Positions 28,105 to 37,130 of a stretch of 64,000 nucleotides of DNA are shown piece after piece (position 1 is the stretch's first letter; each line of letters starts with the position of its first letter). The stretch is from Fusibacter sp. A1. Lineage in GTDB: Bacteria; Bacillota; Clostridia; Peptostreptococcales; Acidaminobacteraceae. The DNA lies in the NCBI RefSeq assembly GCF_004125825.1, contig NZ_QQWI01000011.1, forward strand, positions 1 to 64,000, read 5' to 3'. A program made the position numbers and the translations under genes. The notes under the pieces are model-generated. The model was not told where the DNA came from, ran no database searches, and saw only the letters and a program-made list of their open reading frames with translations.

Positions 28105-28698
28105 ATGCAATCATTCATTGCACCTATAGAGCGGTTGGTCGAGGAGTTCGCAAAACTTCCAGGCATAGGACGAAAAACCGCTCAAAGATTGGCCTTTCAC
28201 ATGCTTGATAGACGTGAAGAGGATGTAAGAAGATTTGCCCAGGCGATGGTGGATGCGAAAAAACAAGTCCATTATTGCAGTGTTTGCGGAAATTTTACAG
28301 ACGTGGACCCTTGCTCCATCTGCAGCAGCGCTACTAGAAAACATGATAGCATCTGCGTTGTAGAGGATCCAAAAGATGTTTTTGTAATGGAAAGAACCAA
28401 GGAATTCTCGGGACTATACCATGTTCTTCATGGTGCCATTTCTCCTCTTGAAGGAGTCGGACCCGATGATATCAGGGTCAAGGAGCTTATCAAAAGACTG
28501 ACCGACGTGGAAGAAGTGATTCTATGTACCAACCCTACCATCGAAGGTGAAGCTACCGCAATGTACATCTCTAAGCTGATTAAACCCCTTGGAATAAAAG
28601 TGACTAGAATAGCACACGGCGTTCCTGTCGGAGGTGATATCGAATATGCTGATGAAATCACATTATCGAAGGCACTTGAAGGTAGAAGGGAACTATAA
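28105..28698 (+). CDS. recR: recombination protein RecR
   Basis: 197 residues. Helix-hairpin-helix [15 protein letters not shown] near residue 17, zinc finger [18 protein letters not shown] (about 57-74), TOPRIM domain starting [15 protein letters not shown], and the C-terminal [23 protein letters not shown]. Works with RecO and RecF to load RecA. Last gene of the dnaX operon, closed by a terminator. Confidence 0.96.
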   Translation: MQSFIAPIERLVEEFAKLPGIGRKTAQRLAFHMLDRREEDVRRFAQAMVDAKKQVHYCSVCGNFTDVDPCSICSSATRKHDSICVVEDPKDVFVMERTKEFSGLYHVLHGAISPLEGVGPDDIRVKELIKRLTDVEEVILCTNPTIEGEATAMYISKLIKPLGIKVTRIAHGVPVGGDIEYADEITLSKALEGRREL

Positions 28699-28707
28699 CA
28701 TAAAAGC

Positions 28708-28743
28708 AAGCCAGTGACCGGTAAAGGGTGATTGGCTTTTTTT
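28708..28743 (+). terminator. terminator after recR
   Basis: Stem AAGCCAGT/ATTGGCTT (28708-28715 with 28731-28738, one G-T pair) followed by TTTTTTT. Confidence 0.85.
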
Positions 28744-28765
28744 ATTGCACTAATCGTCTTGAATC

Positions 28766-28793
28766 TTGTGCCGATAAAGTATACGATTATAAT
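28766..28793 (+). promoter_or_regulatory. promoter of the EcsC-like gene
   Basis: TTGTGC (28766-28771), 16 bases, TATAAT (28788-28793). The transcript would begin near 28800, which supports a translation start downstream of it. Confidence 0.5.
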
Positions 28794-28811
28794 GCGAGGG
28801 GAGTGAATGAG

Positions 28812-29633
28812 TTGATTGATAAAAAAGTTGAGATTAATGAAATAAAACGAATTCTTGCATATGAGGAAAAACTGATCAAAAATAATCCACAATCTGTGGA
28901 AAACCCTGTGGGTATCGACCTTAAAACTGTGAATAAAATGGACGAAAGCAAATATCTAAAGGTTCTACAGTCTGCATTCGAAGGTTCTTTCAGGCAGTAT
29001 CTCATGAACCCTGTGGACAGCAAGGAAAGACTCAAAGGCATCGTTTTCGATTACTTGGACATCCATTCCTTCAGTCAGATCAAAAGACTTCCGCTGCGAC
29101 AACTGGAAAGAACGGCAAAAAAAAATCTATTTAAAAGAGAAGTATTCACATTCTTTGAAGGAGCTGTTTTCGGATTAGGCGGCATAGGCTCCGCCGCTGC
29201 AGAAATTCCACTTTTGATGAGGCAGATGTACAATCAAGTCGAGCAGATCGCAATCACATTCGGTATGGATCCGTTTCAGTATGTCGAGAGGGTCTATATC
29301 GTTAAAGTGATCATGCTGTCGATGTGCAATAGTCAAAAAGAGAAAAGAGAGCTTGTCAACGAGCTGCATGCGATAGAGATACTCATCAAATCAGGAAAAA
29401 CCACTAAGATTTACGAGCAGTCCTCCTATCATTACGATTGGCTAGCGAGTCAAGCCTCAATCGGGACAAGCAAGGCTATTCTATCGGCAAAGCTCATCCA
29501 GTCGATTCCAGTACTTGGGATGGGAATGGGGGCGGTTTCGAATTTGACGCTAATGAGTAGGATCTCACAAGTGGCCCTTAATTGCTACAAGCGTAGGTTT
29601 CTTGAAAGAAAATGGCACTATAACAAGCTATAG
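28812..29633 (+). CDS. EcsC family protein
   Basis: About 273 residues. The central part has SQIKRLPLRQLERTA and the small-residue-rich FFEGAVFGLGGIGSAAAEIPLLM, then a C-terminal GMGMGAVSNLTLMSRISQVA, features of the EcsC domain (found with ABC transporters in Bacillus, but also alone, as here). Biochemical role unknown. I place the start at TTG 28812 (GAGGGGAG eight bases upstream); the frame is open to 28728 but that part overlaps the promoter, and a GTG at 28803 is too close to the ribosome site. Confidence 0.75.
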   Translation: MIDKKVEINEIKRILAYEEKLIKNNPQSVENPVGIDLKTVNKMDESKYLKVLQSAFEGSFRQYLMNPVDSKERLKGIVFDYLDIHSFSQIKRLPLRQLERTAKKNLFKREVFTFFEGAVFGLGGIGSAAAEIPLLMRQMYNQVEQIAITFGMDPFQYVERVYIVKVIMLSMCNSQKEKRELVNELHAIEILIKSGKTTKIYEQSSYHYDWLASQASIGTSKAILSAKLIQSIPVLGMGMGAVSNLTLMSRISQVALNCYKRRFLERKWHYNKL

Positions 29634-29659
29634 ACCATTTAAAAGAAGTACTTCAACAG

Positions 29660-29693
29660 GATCAGCCAATGGATATGGTTGATCTTTTTTTAT
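29660..29693 (+). terminator. terminator after the EcsC-like gene
   Basis: Stem GATCAGCC/GGTTGATC (29660-29667 with 29677-29684, one G-T pair) and seven T. Confidence 0.88.
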
Positions 29694-29776
29694 TTGTTTA
29701 TTTATGTGTTTGAGTGAATATCTGTGGATTATAGGGTATCATGTAACAGTAAGCTATAAAATAGAGAGGTGATAGG

Positions 29777-31228
29777 ATGAACGTACAATTAAAGAATTCA
29801 AATGAGGCACTTAAATCGGATGGTTACGGTCTTTTGCTGTTTAAGGACTTTGACAGATCGCTTGTTCCTGAACCGGTAAATCAGATTCTTGAGGAACTAT
29901 TGAAAAAGGAAGCTTTTTCACTGAATAGCGGTAAGGTAAAGGTGATCTACAGCGGTACAACGCCTTATATCGTGGTTGGACTTGGAGACAAGATCGAGGA
30001 TTTGGACTTAAACGACATAAGACTTGCGACTGACAAGCTGATGAAGGCTGCGAACGAGGAAAAGGTCGCCAATCTATCTGTGAGGATTCAACGAAGCCAT
30101 ATAGAGAGAGCGTATGCATTTAGAGCATTTGCAGAGATCGCTCAGAGCAATACCTACCAATTCGATTCCTTCAAGTCGAAAAAAACGCAACAGACACTGG
30201 TATCCGTGACAATTGTTGAAGAGGAAATCAACGATGCGCTTATCGAAGTCATTAGCGAAGGAATCCTACTTGGTGAAGGTGTCAATGTCGCTAAAAAACT
30301 TGTGGACGAGCCTTCGAATGTGATCAACCCTGAAACACTGGCAAAGTATGCCAAGCAGTTTGGTAAGGAATTTGGATTTGAAGTGGATGTGTTTAAAGAA
30401 GAAAAAATTGAAAAATTGGGAATGCACGCCTATATGGCGGTTGCCAGAGGATCGAGTAATGAACCCCATTTTATCGTGATGCGATATGTAGGAGATAAGA
30501 GTTCAAAGGATATTCTGGGATTTGTCGGTAAAGGCTTAACCTATGACACCGGTGGATATTCGATCAAAACAGCGACTGGAATGGAAACCATGAAAACAGA
30601 CATGGGTGGAGCGGCTGCCGTCATCGGAGCAATGGTTTCGATCGCAAAAGCAAAATTGCCTGTAAATGTGACCGCTGTCGTGGCCGCTTGTGAAAATTCG
30701 ATTTCAGGAGATTCCTACAAGCCAGGCGACATCCTCAAAACAATGGGCGGAAAAACCATCTACATAGGAAACACCGATGCAGAGGGCCGACTGACGCTAG
30801 TCGATGCGATAACCTATATCGTTAGAGAAGAAAAGGTGTCCTGTGTTGTGGATATGGCAACGCTAACAGGTGCGGCGCTCGCGGCGCTTGGCACAGTCGC
30901 TGCAGTAACGGTGACGAATGATGACAATTTCCACCGCAGTTACGAAGAGGCTTCAAGGCTTGCCGGAGAAAATATCTGGAGAATGCCTACCTTCAAGGAA
31001 TACGATGAGCAGATCAAGCATCATGAGGCGGATCTTACCAATATGGGTGGACAACCCGGCAGCATAACTGCAGCGCTTGTCCTCAGAGAATTCGTAGAAG
31101 GAAAACCATGGGTGCATGTTGATATCGCAGGGGTGGCGCATTATAAGAAGCCCCAGGGCTATTATGCAAAAGGTGCTTCAGGATACGGCGTGAAAAGCCT
31201 TTACGAGCTGGCAAAGCATAGAATCTGA
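29777..31228 (+). CDS. pepA: leucyl aminopeptidase, M17 family
   Basis: 483-residue cytosolic metallo-aminopeptidase. The C-terminal catalytic domain has the metal-binding FVGKGLTYDTGGYSIK and the family signature NTDAEGRLTLVDA (about residues 333-345), with the lysine and arginine of the active site in place. KTDMGGAAAVIGAM is also typical. Releases N-terminal residues from peptides. Single gene between two terminators; AGAGGTG upstream of the ATG. Confidence 0.93.
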   Translation: MNVQLKNSNEALKSDGYGLLLFKDFDRSLVPEPVNQILEELLKKEAFSLNSGKVKVIYSGTTPYIVVGLGDKIEDLDLNDIRLATDKLMKAANEEKVANLSVRIQRSHIERAYAFRAFAEIAQSNTYQFDSFKSKKTQQTLVSVTIVEEEINDALIEVISEGILLGEGVNVAKKLVDEPSNVINPETLAKYAKQFGKEFGFEVDVFKEEKIEKLGMHAYMAVARGSSNEPHFIVMRYVGDKSSKDILGFVGKGLTYDTGGYSIKTATGMETMKTDMGGAAAVIGAMVSIAKAKLPVNVTAVVAACENSISGDSYKPGDILKTMGGKTIYIGNTDAEGRLTLVDAITYIVREEKVSCVVDMATLTGAALAALGTVAAVTVTNDDNFHRSYEEASRLAGENIWRMPTFKEYDEQIKHHEADLTNMGGQPGSITAALVLREFVEGKPWVHVDIAGVAHYKKPQGYYAKGASGYGVKSLYELAKHRI

Positions 31229-31247
31229 TACCTTTTAGTAGATAATC

Positions 31248-31286
31248 AAAAAAAAAGGAAGCCACGATGATGTCATCGTGGCTTCC
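31248..31286. terminator. shared terminator of the convergent pepA and HD-GYP genes
   Basis: A long perfect stem GGAAGCCACGATGA/TCATCGTGGCTTCC (31257-31270 with 31273-31286). On the minus strand it is followed by nine T, ideal for the HD-GYP gene; on the plus strand the T tail is weak. Confidence 0.88.
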
Positions 31287-31326
31287 TGTGTGTATGTTGC
31301 TTGATTTGTGGATAAACCGGTCAAGT

Positions 31327-32418
31327 TTACAAACTGTCCACAGAGAAAACGACGGATTCGATTTCGATGCTGTATTCCTTTTCGAGTTTGATCAGTTCAT
31401 CTGTCAAATCCTTCGTAGTTTCATTGATTCGTCTTAGTACGGGCTTTCGCGGCATGTTCTCGTTTACAGCATCGACTACGGCGATCACGCCGTTGGTGAG
31501 TTTGACGATGGTGCCCACAGGATAGGGCATGATCTTGTCGATAAACTTCTTTGTCAGCTTATAATCCAACTTGTCGACAGCGGCACCCATCAGATAATCG
31601 ATGGCATTGTGCGCTGGAACCGCATTTGAGTAAGGCCTGTCTGAAGTCATCGCGTCATAGATGTCGGTTATGGCGACATATCTAGGCAAACGGTGGATTT
31701 CATCCCCGCTGATCTTGTTGGGGTAGCCGCTACCGTCGAGTCTTTCATGATGCTGCAAGGTGATTACCTTGATAAAGGAATTAGCAAAGACTTGATTCTT
31801 GATGAACTCGTATCCAAGTTGCGGATGTTCTTTGATCTTTACAAACTCCTGCAAGTCCAATTTTCCGTTTTTCATGAAGATCGTCTCATCCAGGTATGCC
31901 ATACCGATATCATGGAAAATCGCACCGATAAGCAGGTTTCTCAAATCCTGTGGATTTAGTCCGGAGAATTTGCCTAGTATGTAGGACAAGACTGCGACAT
32001 AGACGCTGTGCTCGTAGGAATAGGTTTCGCGCGATTTGATATCGATGAAATCGATATAGTTTTTTGGTCGGCCGGCAATCTCGTATTCAAGGTCGTCGAT
32101 CAACTTAAGAAGGTCGTCGATCAGGTTCATGGAAAGCTTTACAGAGGACTTACCCACCTGTCTCGCACGTAGCGAGTCGAACAGTGACTTCAACTTATGG
32201 GTCAGCTCATACTTTATCGACTGTGGGATAAGCGGTTCTATTATGGTTTGAGAGTATTTATCATTGATGTATACAGACGAAATCCCGTTTTGCTTGACGC
32301 GAGTGCAAAGATTATCCGTCAAGATAGCCCCCTTCTTTATAAGGATACTTCCTTTAACGTCATACACGTCTTCTGCAAGATAAAAATTCTGACTGATTTC
32401 GATGGGGATTAATCTCAT
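31327..32418 (-). CDS. HD-GYP domain protein, probable c-di-GMP phosphodiesterase
   Basis: 363 residues. The N-terminal third is a DUF3391-like or unknown domain beginning RLIPIEISQNFYLAEDVYD. The HD-GYP domain (about 125-310) has the metal motif HDIGMAYLD, the downstream HPQLGYEFI, and HHERLDGSGYP with RYVAITDIYDAMTSDRPY. The usual Lys of HDxGK is Met here, a variant I believe is common in clostridial HD-GYP proteins. Most such proteins hydrolyse cyclic di-GMP. On the lagging strand, divergent from the methyltransferase gene. Confidence 0.87.
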   Translation of the reverse strand: MRLIPIEISQNFYLAEDVYDVKGSILIKKGAILTDNLCTRVKQNGISSVYINDKYSQTIIEPLIPQSIKYELTHKLKSLFDSLRARQVGKSSVKLSMNLIDDLLKLIDDLEYEIAGRPKNYIDFIDIKSRETYSYEHSVYVAVLSYILGKFSGLNPQDLRNLLIGAIFHDIGMAYLDETIFMKNGKLDLQEFVKIKEHPQLGYEFIKNQVFANSFIKVITLQHHERLDGSGYPNKISGDEIHRLPRYVAITDIYDAMTSDRPYSNAVPAHNAIDYLMGAAVDKLDYKLTKKFIDKIMPYPVGTIVKLTNGVIAVVDAVNENMPRKPVLRRINETTKDLTDELIKLEKEYSIEIESVVFSVDSL

Positions 32419-32459
32419 AGTTGCACCTCTGCTATCATGGAATGTTATTTAATGATACC

Positions 32460-32502
32460 CCAAAATAATGCATAGTCCCATACTATTTTGGAGTTTTTTT
32501 TT
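32460..32502 (+). terminator. terminator-like hairpin in the HD-GYP/methyltransferase spacer
   Basis: Stem CCAAAATA/TATTTTGG (32460-32467 with 32484-32491) followed within three bases by nine T on the plus strand. Both flanking genes point away from it, so it would stop a plus-strand transcript running antisense to the HD-GYP gene. Confidence 0.5.
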
Positions 32503-32588
32503 AGAGGGGTGTTCATAAGCGGATTATCTCTATATAATGGAAGCAGCATAACCCATAGGTTGATGGGATTACCTGAAAGGAACTGAGT

Positions 32589-33737
32589 ATGCAAACTGTA
32601 AAATTTGTTGCCATTAGCACATTTGGCTTAGAGAAACTGGTTAAGAATGAAATTGTAAGAATGGGATATGATATCACGTCGGTTGAAAACGGGTCGATCG
32701 CATTTGACGCCCCTCTTACGGCGATTGCAAAACTGAATTTAAACTTACGATGCGCGGAGCGTCTGTTTTTAGAGGTCGGTAAGTTCAAGGCATTGACTTT
32801 TGAAGAACTGTTTCAAGGAATAAAAGGAATCAGTTGGGAAAACTACATTCCAGGCGACGGTGCCTTCCCGGTGAATGCCAAATCGTACAAATCCAAGCTC
32901 TTCAGCCTATCAGACATACAGGCCATCTCCAAGAAGGCTATTGTTGAAAAATTGAAAGAGGAATATGGTTTTGCCTGGTTCAGGGAGACAGGTGCGGAGG
33001 TTTCTGTGCATGTCAATTTTTTAAACGATGTCGCCCAAGTATTGCTTGATACCTCAGGTTCGGGTCTTCACAGGCGTGGATACCGTAAAAAAGGAAATGA
33101 AGCTCCTTTGAAGGAGACGCTTGCAGCCGGGCTTGTTTTACTGTCCAACTGGTATGGTGACACGCCGCTGATCGATCCGATGTGCGGAACAGGCACCATA
33201 CTCATCGAGGCTGCGATGTTCAAAAGAAATATCGCACCTGGTCTGAGCAGAAAATTTGCAAGTGAGGAATGGGATTTCATTCCTGACAACTGCTACAAGG
33301 ACGCTAGAAAAGCGGCTTACGAGGCGATCAACTACGATCTTGATTTAACGATCAAGGGATACGATATCAGCGAAAAAACGATAGAGATCGCTAGAGAAAA
33401 CGCCGAACTTGCAGGTGTGGACGATTGCATCACTTTTGAAGTTCAGGACATAAGGAACTGGACGCCTAAAGAAGAGGACGATTATGCGAGAATCATCTGT
33501 AATCCTCCTTATGGTGAAAGACTTGAGGATGAGGCCAAAGCATTTGCCCTTTATGAGGTAATGGGCAAAATAATACATGAGCAAGCCACATGGTCGTCGT
33601 TCATCCTGACGTCACATGAAAAATTTGAAGAAGCCTATCAAAAACAGGCGACAAGGAATAGAAAACTTTATAACGGAAAAATCAAATGTTATTATTATCA
33701 GTATTTAGGACCGAAACCACCAAGAATGGAGAGATGA
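32589..33737 (+). CDS. THUMP-domain class I rRNA methyltransferase (RlmL N-terminal type, YpsC-like)
   Basis: 382 residues. An N-terminal THUMP domain (residues 1-165) precedes a methyltransferase domain with LIDPMCGTGTILIEAAM (SAM site, about 196-212) and the adenine/guanine-binding motif ICNPPYGERL (about 302-311). This is the Firmicutes YpsC/RlmL-type enzyme, likely making m2G in 23S rRNA. A TATAAT at 32533-32538 is the probable -10. It heads a run of five plus-strand genes with very short spacers. Confidence 0.9.
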   Translation: MQTVKFVAISTFGLEKLVKNEIVRMGYDITSVENGSIAFDAPLTAIAKLNLNLRCAERLFLEVGKFKALTFEELFQGIKGISWENYIPGDGAFPVNAKSYKSKLFSLSDIQAISKKAIVEKLKEEYGFAWFRETGAEVSVHVNFLNDVAQVLLDTSGSGLHRRGYRKKGNEAPLKETLAAGLVLLSNWYGDTPLIDPMCGTGTILIEAAMFKRNIAPGLSRKFASEEWDFIPDNCYKDARKAAYEAINYDLDLTIKGYDISEKTIEIARENAELAGVDDCITFEVQDIRNWTPKEEDDYARIICNPPYGERLEDEAKAFALYEVMGKIIHEQATWSSFILTSHEKFEEAYQKQATRNRKLYNGKIKCYYYQYLGPKPPRMER

Positions 33738-33738
33738 T

Positions 33739-34839
33739 GTGGATAGAACAAAATTGACCGCTCGTCTTTTTGAGGTGGGATTGCTGTTTCTTATCATCCT
33801 GTTCGTATTTTTCTTACCGAATATGATCACCGCTCTAAAGGTGAATTTCTTTTCGACCCTGCTCGACATTGATAGGGTGTCAGTCATCGTGATGCCTGAC
33901 AAGCTGCAGTCGGATGTCTATGTAGCTAATGAAACGGTAGTCGTAGGTGGAGACAACCAGTTGATGGGCTATGACAAGGAAGGGAAAATGATATGGCACA
34001 GAGAGCTTCGAGGAACAGATACGCAGCTCAGGTCAAATTCACAGTATCTACTGATCGCTGAAAAGACTAGAGGCGAGGTCGTCCTAGTCGATTCGGAAAA
34101 TGTCGTCGTCGCATCTGTCAGAGATCTAGGAAGACTTGAACTCATCAGTTTTTCAGAAGATTCAAGAGTCGCAGTGAAGCTTGCAGGGGAGAACAGAATC
34201 CTACTGCTTGATGATTCGCTAGCCATCACAGGATCCATCGACATTGGAGAAGGTGAAATCATCGATCTTCAATTACCGAGTGTGGAAGAAGTTGTCATGC
34301 TATCGGTTGTAGATTTAAATGACAACCGTTTTGAGAGCCATGTCCTTCAATTTGACATGTATGGACGACCGCTGGGGATAAGCGACTGCCAAGGACAACT
34401 GATCTACAGCATGCACATGTCCGACTATCAAGTCATCGTGACGGATAAGAGCATGATGAGCTTCAATAAGGAAGCCCAGCTTGTAGCGGAGATAGGGAGT
34501 CCGGGAATCGTGAACAATTCGGTGTCCTATAAGAACAGGTTGTATACGAGCATGATTTCCACCCTAGAGGATGGGAGCGAAGAGACAAAGCTCATGATCT
34601 ATTCAGATGACCTGTCAAGTTATGAGGAGATGGACTTGCCAATCGGTGCGGACGGTCTTCTTGTGAATGATCGGTTCATCGCAGTCTATGTGGATGGACT
34701 GGTGACTCTGTATGACCATAGCTTAAAACAGGTAGGTAAGATCAACACACAGCTGACGATTTCAAATATTCAGTGGCTTGATCAAATGACACTCGTTGTC
34801 AATGATAGCGCAGAAATACTTATTTATGAAATTCACTAG
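33739..34839 (+). CDS. membrane-anchored beta-propeller-like protein, DUF5711 type
   Basis: 366 residues: a short N terminus, one membrane span (about residues 12-32), and a long extracytoplasmic part made of repeated beta-strand patterns (VYVANETVVVGGDNQLMGYD..., YLLIAEKTRGEVVLVD..., IYSMHMSDYQVIVTDKSMM...), consistent with a WD/PQQ-like propeller. Resembles DUF5711 proteins of clostridia, function unknown. GTG start one base after the methyltransferase stop, so the two are translationally coupled. A cvpA gene follows. Confidence 0.7.
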   Translation: MDRTKLTARLFEVGLLFLIILFVFFLPNMITALKVNFFSTLLDIDRVSVIVMPDKLQSDVYVANETVVVGGDNQLMGYDKEGKMIWHRELRGTDTQLRSNSQYLLIAEKTRGEVVLVDSENVVVASVRDLGRLELISFSEDSRVAVKLAGENRILLLDDSLAITGSIDIGEGEIIDLQLPSVEEVVMLSVVDLNDNRFESHVLQFDMYGRPLGISDCQGQLIYSMHMSDYQVIVTDKSMMSFNKEAQLVAEIGSPGIVNNSVSYKNRLYTSMISTLEDGSEETKLMIYSDDLSSYEEMDLPIGADGLLVNDRFIAVYVDGLVTLYDHSLKQVGKINTQLTISNIQWLDQMTLVVNDSAEILIYEIH

Positions 34840-34854
34840 TAAAGGGGAGAACAG

Positions 34855-35532
34855 ATGAATTATTTAGATATGGCAATAGTCATATTCATGCTCTATATCG
34901 TGATTATGGGATATATCCATGGTTTTGTGAGAAGTCTATTCAATTTACTAGGCTATGTCGTTGCTGCCATCGCTACCCATTACTATTACCAGATAGTCAA
35001 GAAAATGTTGGTCGATCTGACAACACTTGATGACAAGTTGACCGAGTTTGTGAAGAATCGTCTTCAGGAGATGGGAGCGCAATCCGCTCAGTCGACAGTG
35101 ACGGTTTCTGATCTGAACGCGATGAACCAGCTACCGCTACCCGCTGAGATCAAGGAAGAGATTCAATCCGTTTTAACAAATACGGCGACGTCTGTCTCGT
35201 CCAACATAGCGACGGTGGTTTCAGATCTTGTCATGTCCTTTATCGCGATTGTCGGTTTGTTCGTCATCATTCTGCTTGTAGTCAAGATCGTTGCGGCGAT
35301 TTTCGATGTCATTTCCAAGTTACCGGTGCTGAACACCTTCAACAAAGCCGGTGGAGTCCTATTTGGATTACTCAAGGGATATATCATATTATCGCTCATC
35401 TTTGTTATCGCAATTTCATTCCTATCCTTAGGAGCACACCCTCAAGTGGAGTCGCTTTTGGATACGTCGGTAATCGCACCGGTCTTTATCAACTATAATA
35501 TACTGCTTATGTGGTTTAGTCAGTTCTCTTAA
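34855..35532 (+). CDS. cvpA: CvpA family membrane protein
   Basis: 225 residues with four predicted membrane spans (about 5-25, 27-45, 115-145, 165-195). The N-terminal pattern NYLDMAIVIFMLYIVIMGYIHGFVRSLFNL is the CvpA signature. Linked in Gram-negatives to colicin V export; in Firmicutes its role is unknown, though homologues have been tied to envelope functions. AAGGGGAG upstream. Confidence 0.85.
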   Translation: MNYLDMAIVIFMLYIVIMGYIHGFVRSLFNLLGYVVAAIATHYYYQIVKKMLVDLTTLDDKLTEFVKNRLQEMGAQSAQSTVTVSDLNAMNQLPLPAEIKEEIQSVLTNTATSVSSNIATVVSDLVMSFIAIVGLFVIILLVVKIVAAIFDVISKLPVLNTFNKAGGVLFGLLKGYIILSLIFVIAISFLSLGAHPQVESLLDTSVIAPVFINYNILLMWFSQFS

Positions 35533-35548
35533 TACATGGAGGTGCTAA

Positions 35549-36013
35549 ATGAAAAAGCAATGTGATCAAAGCAAGAAGGAAGTGGATTCATTCGAGTGTT
35601 CTAATTATTACATTGATCCATATAGGGAGACTACCTCCGAATTGAACGAAGTCTTTCCCTCCAAGCAGGCCAGTCATCTAGATATGCTCCTGATTGTCAA
35701 GGACGATGGAATCGGAACCACAGGAGCAGCGCTATCGGGCACACTTGTCATCAATTTCTTCAAGTCGTTGGCAGAAAAGGAGCCCTACCCCAAGGTCATC
35801 ATCTTCATGAACAGGGGCATTCTCCTAACGATCGAGGATTCAAGCTGTCTGAGTTCGTTGAGAGAGCTGGAATCTAAGGGTGTGCTGATTCTGTCTAATT
35901 TCACTTGTCTTGATTACCATAAAGTGATGGATAAGCTTGCAGTCGGTGGTGTGACCAATATGTATAACATTGTTGAATTGATGAAATTAAGTAAAAATAC
36001 CATTACATTATAA
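35549..36013 (+). CDS. DsrE-like domain protein (YedF C-terminal type)
   Basis: 154 residues. After a 40-residue leader, VKDDGIGTTGAALSGTLV, PKVIIFMNRGILLTIEDSS, LRELESKGVLILSNFTCLDYH and LAVGGVTNMYNIVELM match the second half of the selenium-linked protein YedF (DsrE/DsrF-like fold). The TusA-like N-terminal domain normally fused to it is missing, and no selD or selenium gene is nearby. The conserved cysteine of CGTCLD survives as FTCLD. ATGGAGG upstream. Confidence 0.75.
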   Translation: MKKQCDQSKKEVDSFECSNYYIDPYRETTSELNEVFPSKQASHLDMLLIVKDDGIGTTGAALSGTLVINFFKSLAEKEPYPKVIIFMNRGILLTIEDSSCLSSLRELESKGVLILSNFTCLDYHKVMDKLAVGGVTNMYNIVELMKLSKNTITL

Positions 36014-36027
36014 TAAGGGGTGATCAA

Positions 36028-36252
36028 ATGCCTTTGCAATTATTAAAAGATGATATTGTGGAAACAAAAAAACCGCATCCATGCGGAAGCTATCAGTTTA
36101 AGCTGACAAGAACGGGCATGGATTTTAGGATGCAGTGCATGACCTGTAAGAAGGAAATCTGGATCGAGAGACCTAAGCTTGAGAAAAGGATAAAGAAGAT
36201 CATAAGAAACGGCGTAGAAGTGCCGAAACAAGAAAAAACGATGGGCGATTGA
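36028..36252 (+). CDS. DUF951 family protein
   Basis: 74 residues matching the small DUF951 (YyzM) family: VETKKPHPCGSYQFKLTRTG, MDFRMQCMTCKKEIWIERPKLEKRIKKI. The conserved cysteines (CGS, CMTC) suggest a zinc-binding rubredoxin-like knuckle. In Firmicutes it is commonly near rpsF or ychF; here it ends 1 kb before rpsF. Role unknown. AAGGGGTG upstream. Confidence 0.85.
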   Translation: MPLQLLKDDIVETKKPHPCGSYQFKLTRTGMDFRMQCMTCKKEIWIERPKLEKRIKKIIRNGVEVPKQEKTMGD

Positions 36253-36264
36253 ACGCTCATCGTT

Positions 36265-37059
36265 TTATTTATGATATAAGGCATGCATCACTTGGCTCCG
36301 CTTGATTCCAAGCTCATGGCTGATGTCGTTGATCGAGAGCGAGGTAAGTTCCCTTAATGAATGGATGATCTTTTCACGTTGCCTGTCAAACGTTGCCTGC
36401 TGCAAAATCTCAAGCGTCACGTCGTAATCATCCAGGAGCTGGTTGATCAGTTCGCGCGCCTCAATCAAATTAGGGTAGCGCTTGGGTATGACGGTCTCGT
36501 GTTTCAGGTACTCACGGTGCTGCCTATGATGGCTTTTCTCAAATTCACTGATCGCCTCTTCATCTGTAAGTCCATACAGTGAGAAAATCATGTGTTTGTC
36601 GATCAGCTGGCTTTCTCCGTCAGCGATATATTCACCATAACTGCTCCACTGGTACTGATCCAACCGGTTCACCAGGTGGAGTTCAATCGGCTGCAGGTGG
36701 ACATGTGCGATACAGTCTAGTGTATCGGCGACATCCATCAGACATTCGCTTTGATACCTGTCCTTGAAAAAAGAACCCTGTTTGCCATATTTCTTATGCA
36801 TGAACGAGGCGTAGCTTACATTTAAACTTTTCATGATTGTCGAGAGTTGACTTTTATGTTCATGAATCACCAAATGATAGGCCTTATCCATCAGGCAGTA
36901 AGCGAGGATCTTGAACTGGTATTTGACTCGCTTCTCATAGAGTCTCTCCAAAAAGAAGTAGCGGTCCTCGTTGTCGCCAAACAGCAGTTCCTCCGGATTT
37001 GATTCGACAAGTATATGGTACATTCCCGTATCGCTTCTTGCTCTAGCAACTCTTGGCAC
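36265..37059 (-). CDS. REP-associated tyrosine transposase-like protein (RAYT) with altered HUH motif
   Basis: 264 residues. The N terminus PRVARARSDTGMYHILV and the middle SYASFMHKKYGKQGSFFKDRYQSE are typical of the Y1/IS200-like RAYT family. The catalytic HUH motif, normally CLMDNHIHLL in this family, reads CLMDKAYHLV, so the first metal-binding His is Ala60. The candidate nucleophile Tyr83 remains. The C-terminal 60 residues carry a helix-turn-helix (LSINDISHELGIKRSQVMHAL). Stand-alone on the lagging strand, no terminal repeats seen, which suggests a domesticated DNA-binding protein rather than a mobile element. Confidence 0.8.
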   Translation of the reverse strand: MPRVARARSDTGMYHILVESNPEELLFGDNEDRYFFLERLYEKRVKYQFKILAYCLMDKAYHLVIHEHKSQLSTIMKSLNVSYASFMHKKYGKQGSFFKDRYQSECLMDVADTLDCIAHVHLQPIELHLVNRLDQYQWSSYGEYIADGESQLIDKHMIFSLYGLTDEEAISEFEKSHHRQHREYLKHETVIPKRYPNLIEARELINQLLDDYDVTLEILQQATFDRQREKIIHSLRELTSLSINDISHELGIKRSQVMHALYHK

Positions 37060-37130
37060 ATCTTCACCCCCTTCTGTCTTATTAATTTCCCTAATGATGG
37101 GGTGATAAACATTTAATTTAGGGGACGGAA

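Noticed and set aside
29701..29750. GTTTGA...GGGTAT before pepA as a sigma-B promoter
   Set aside because: The spacer is about 20 bases, too long for sigma-B promoters.
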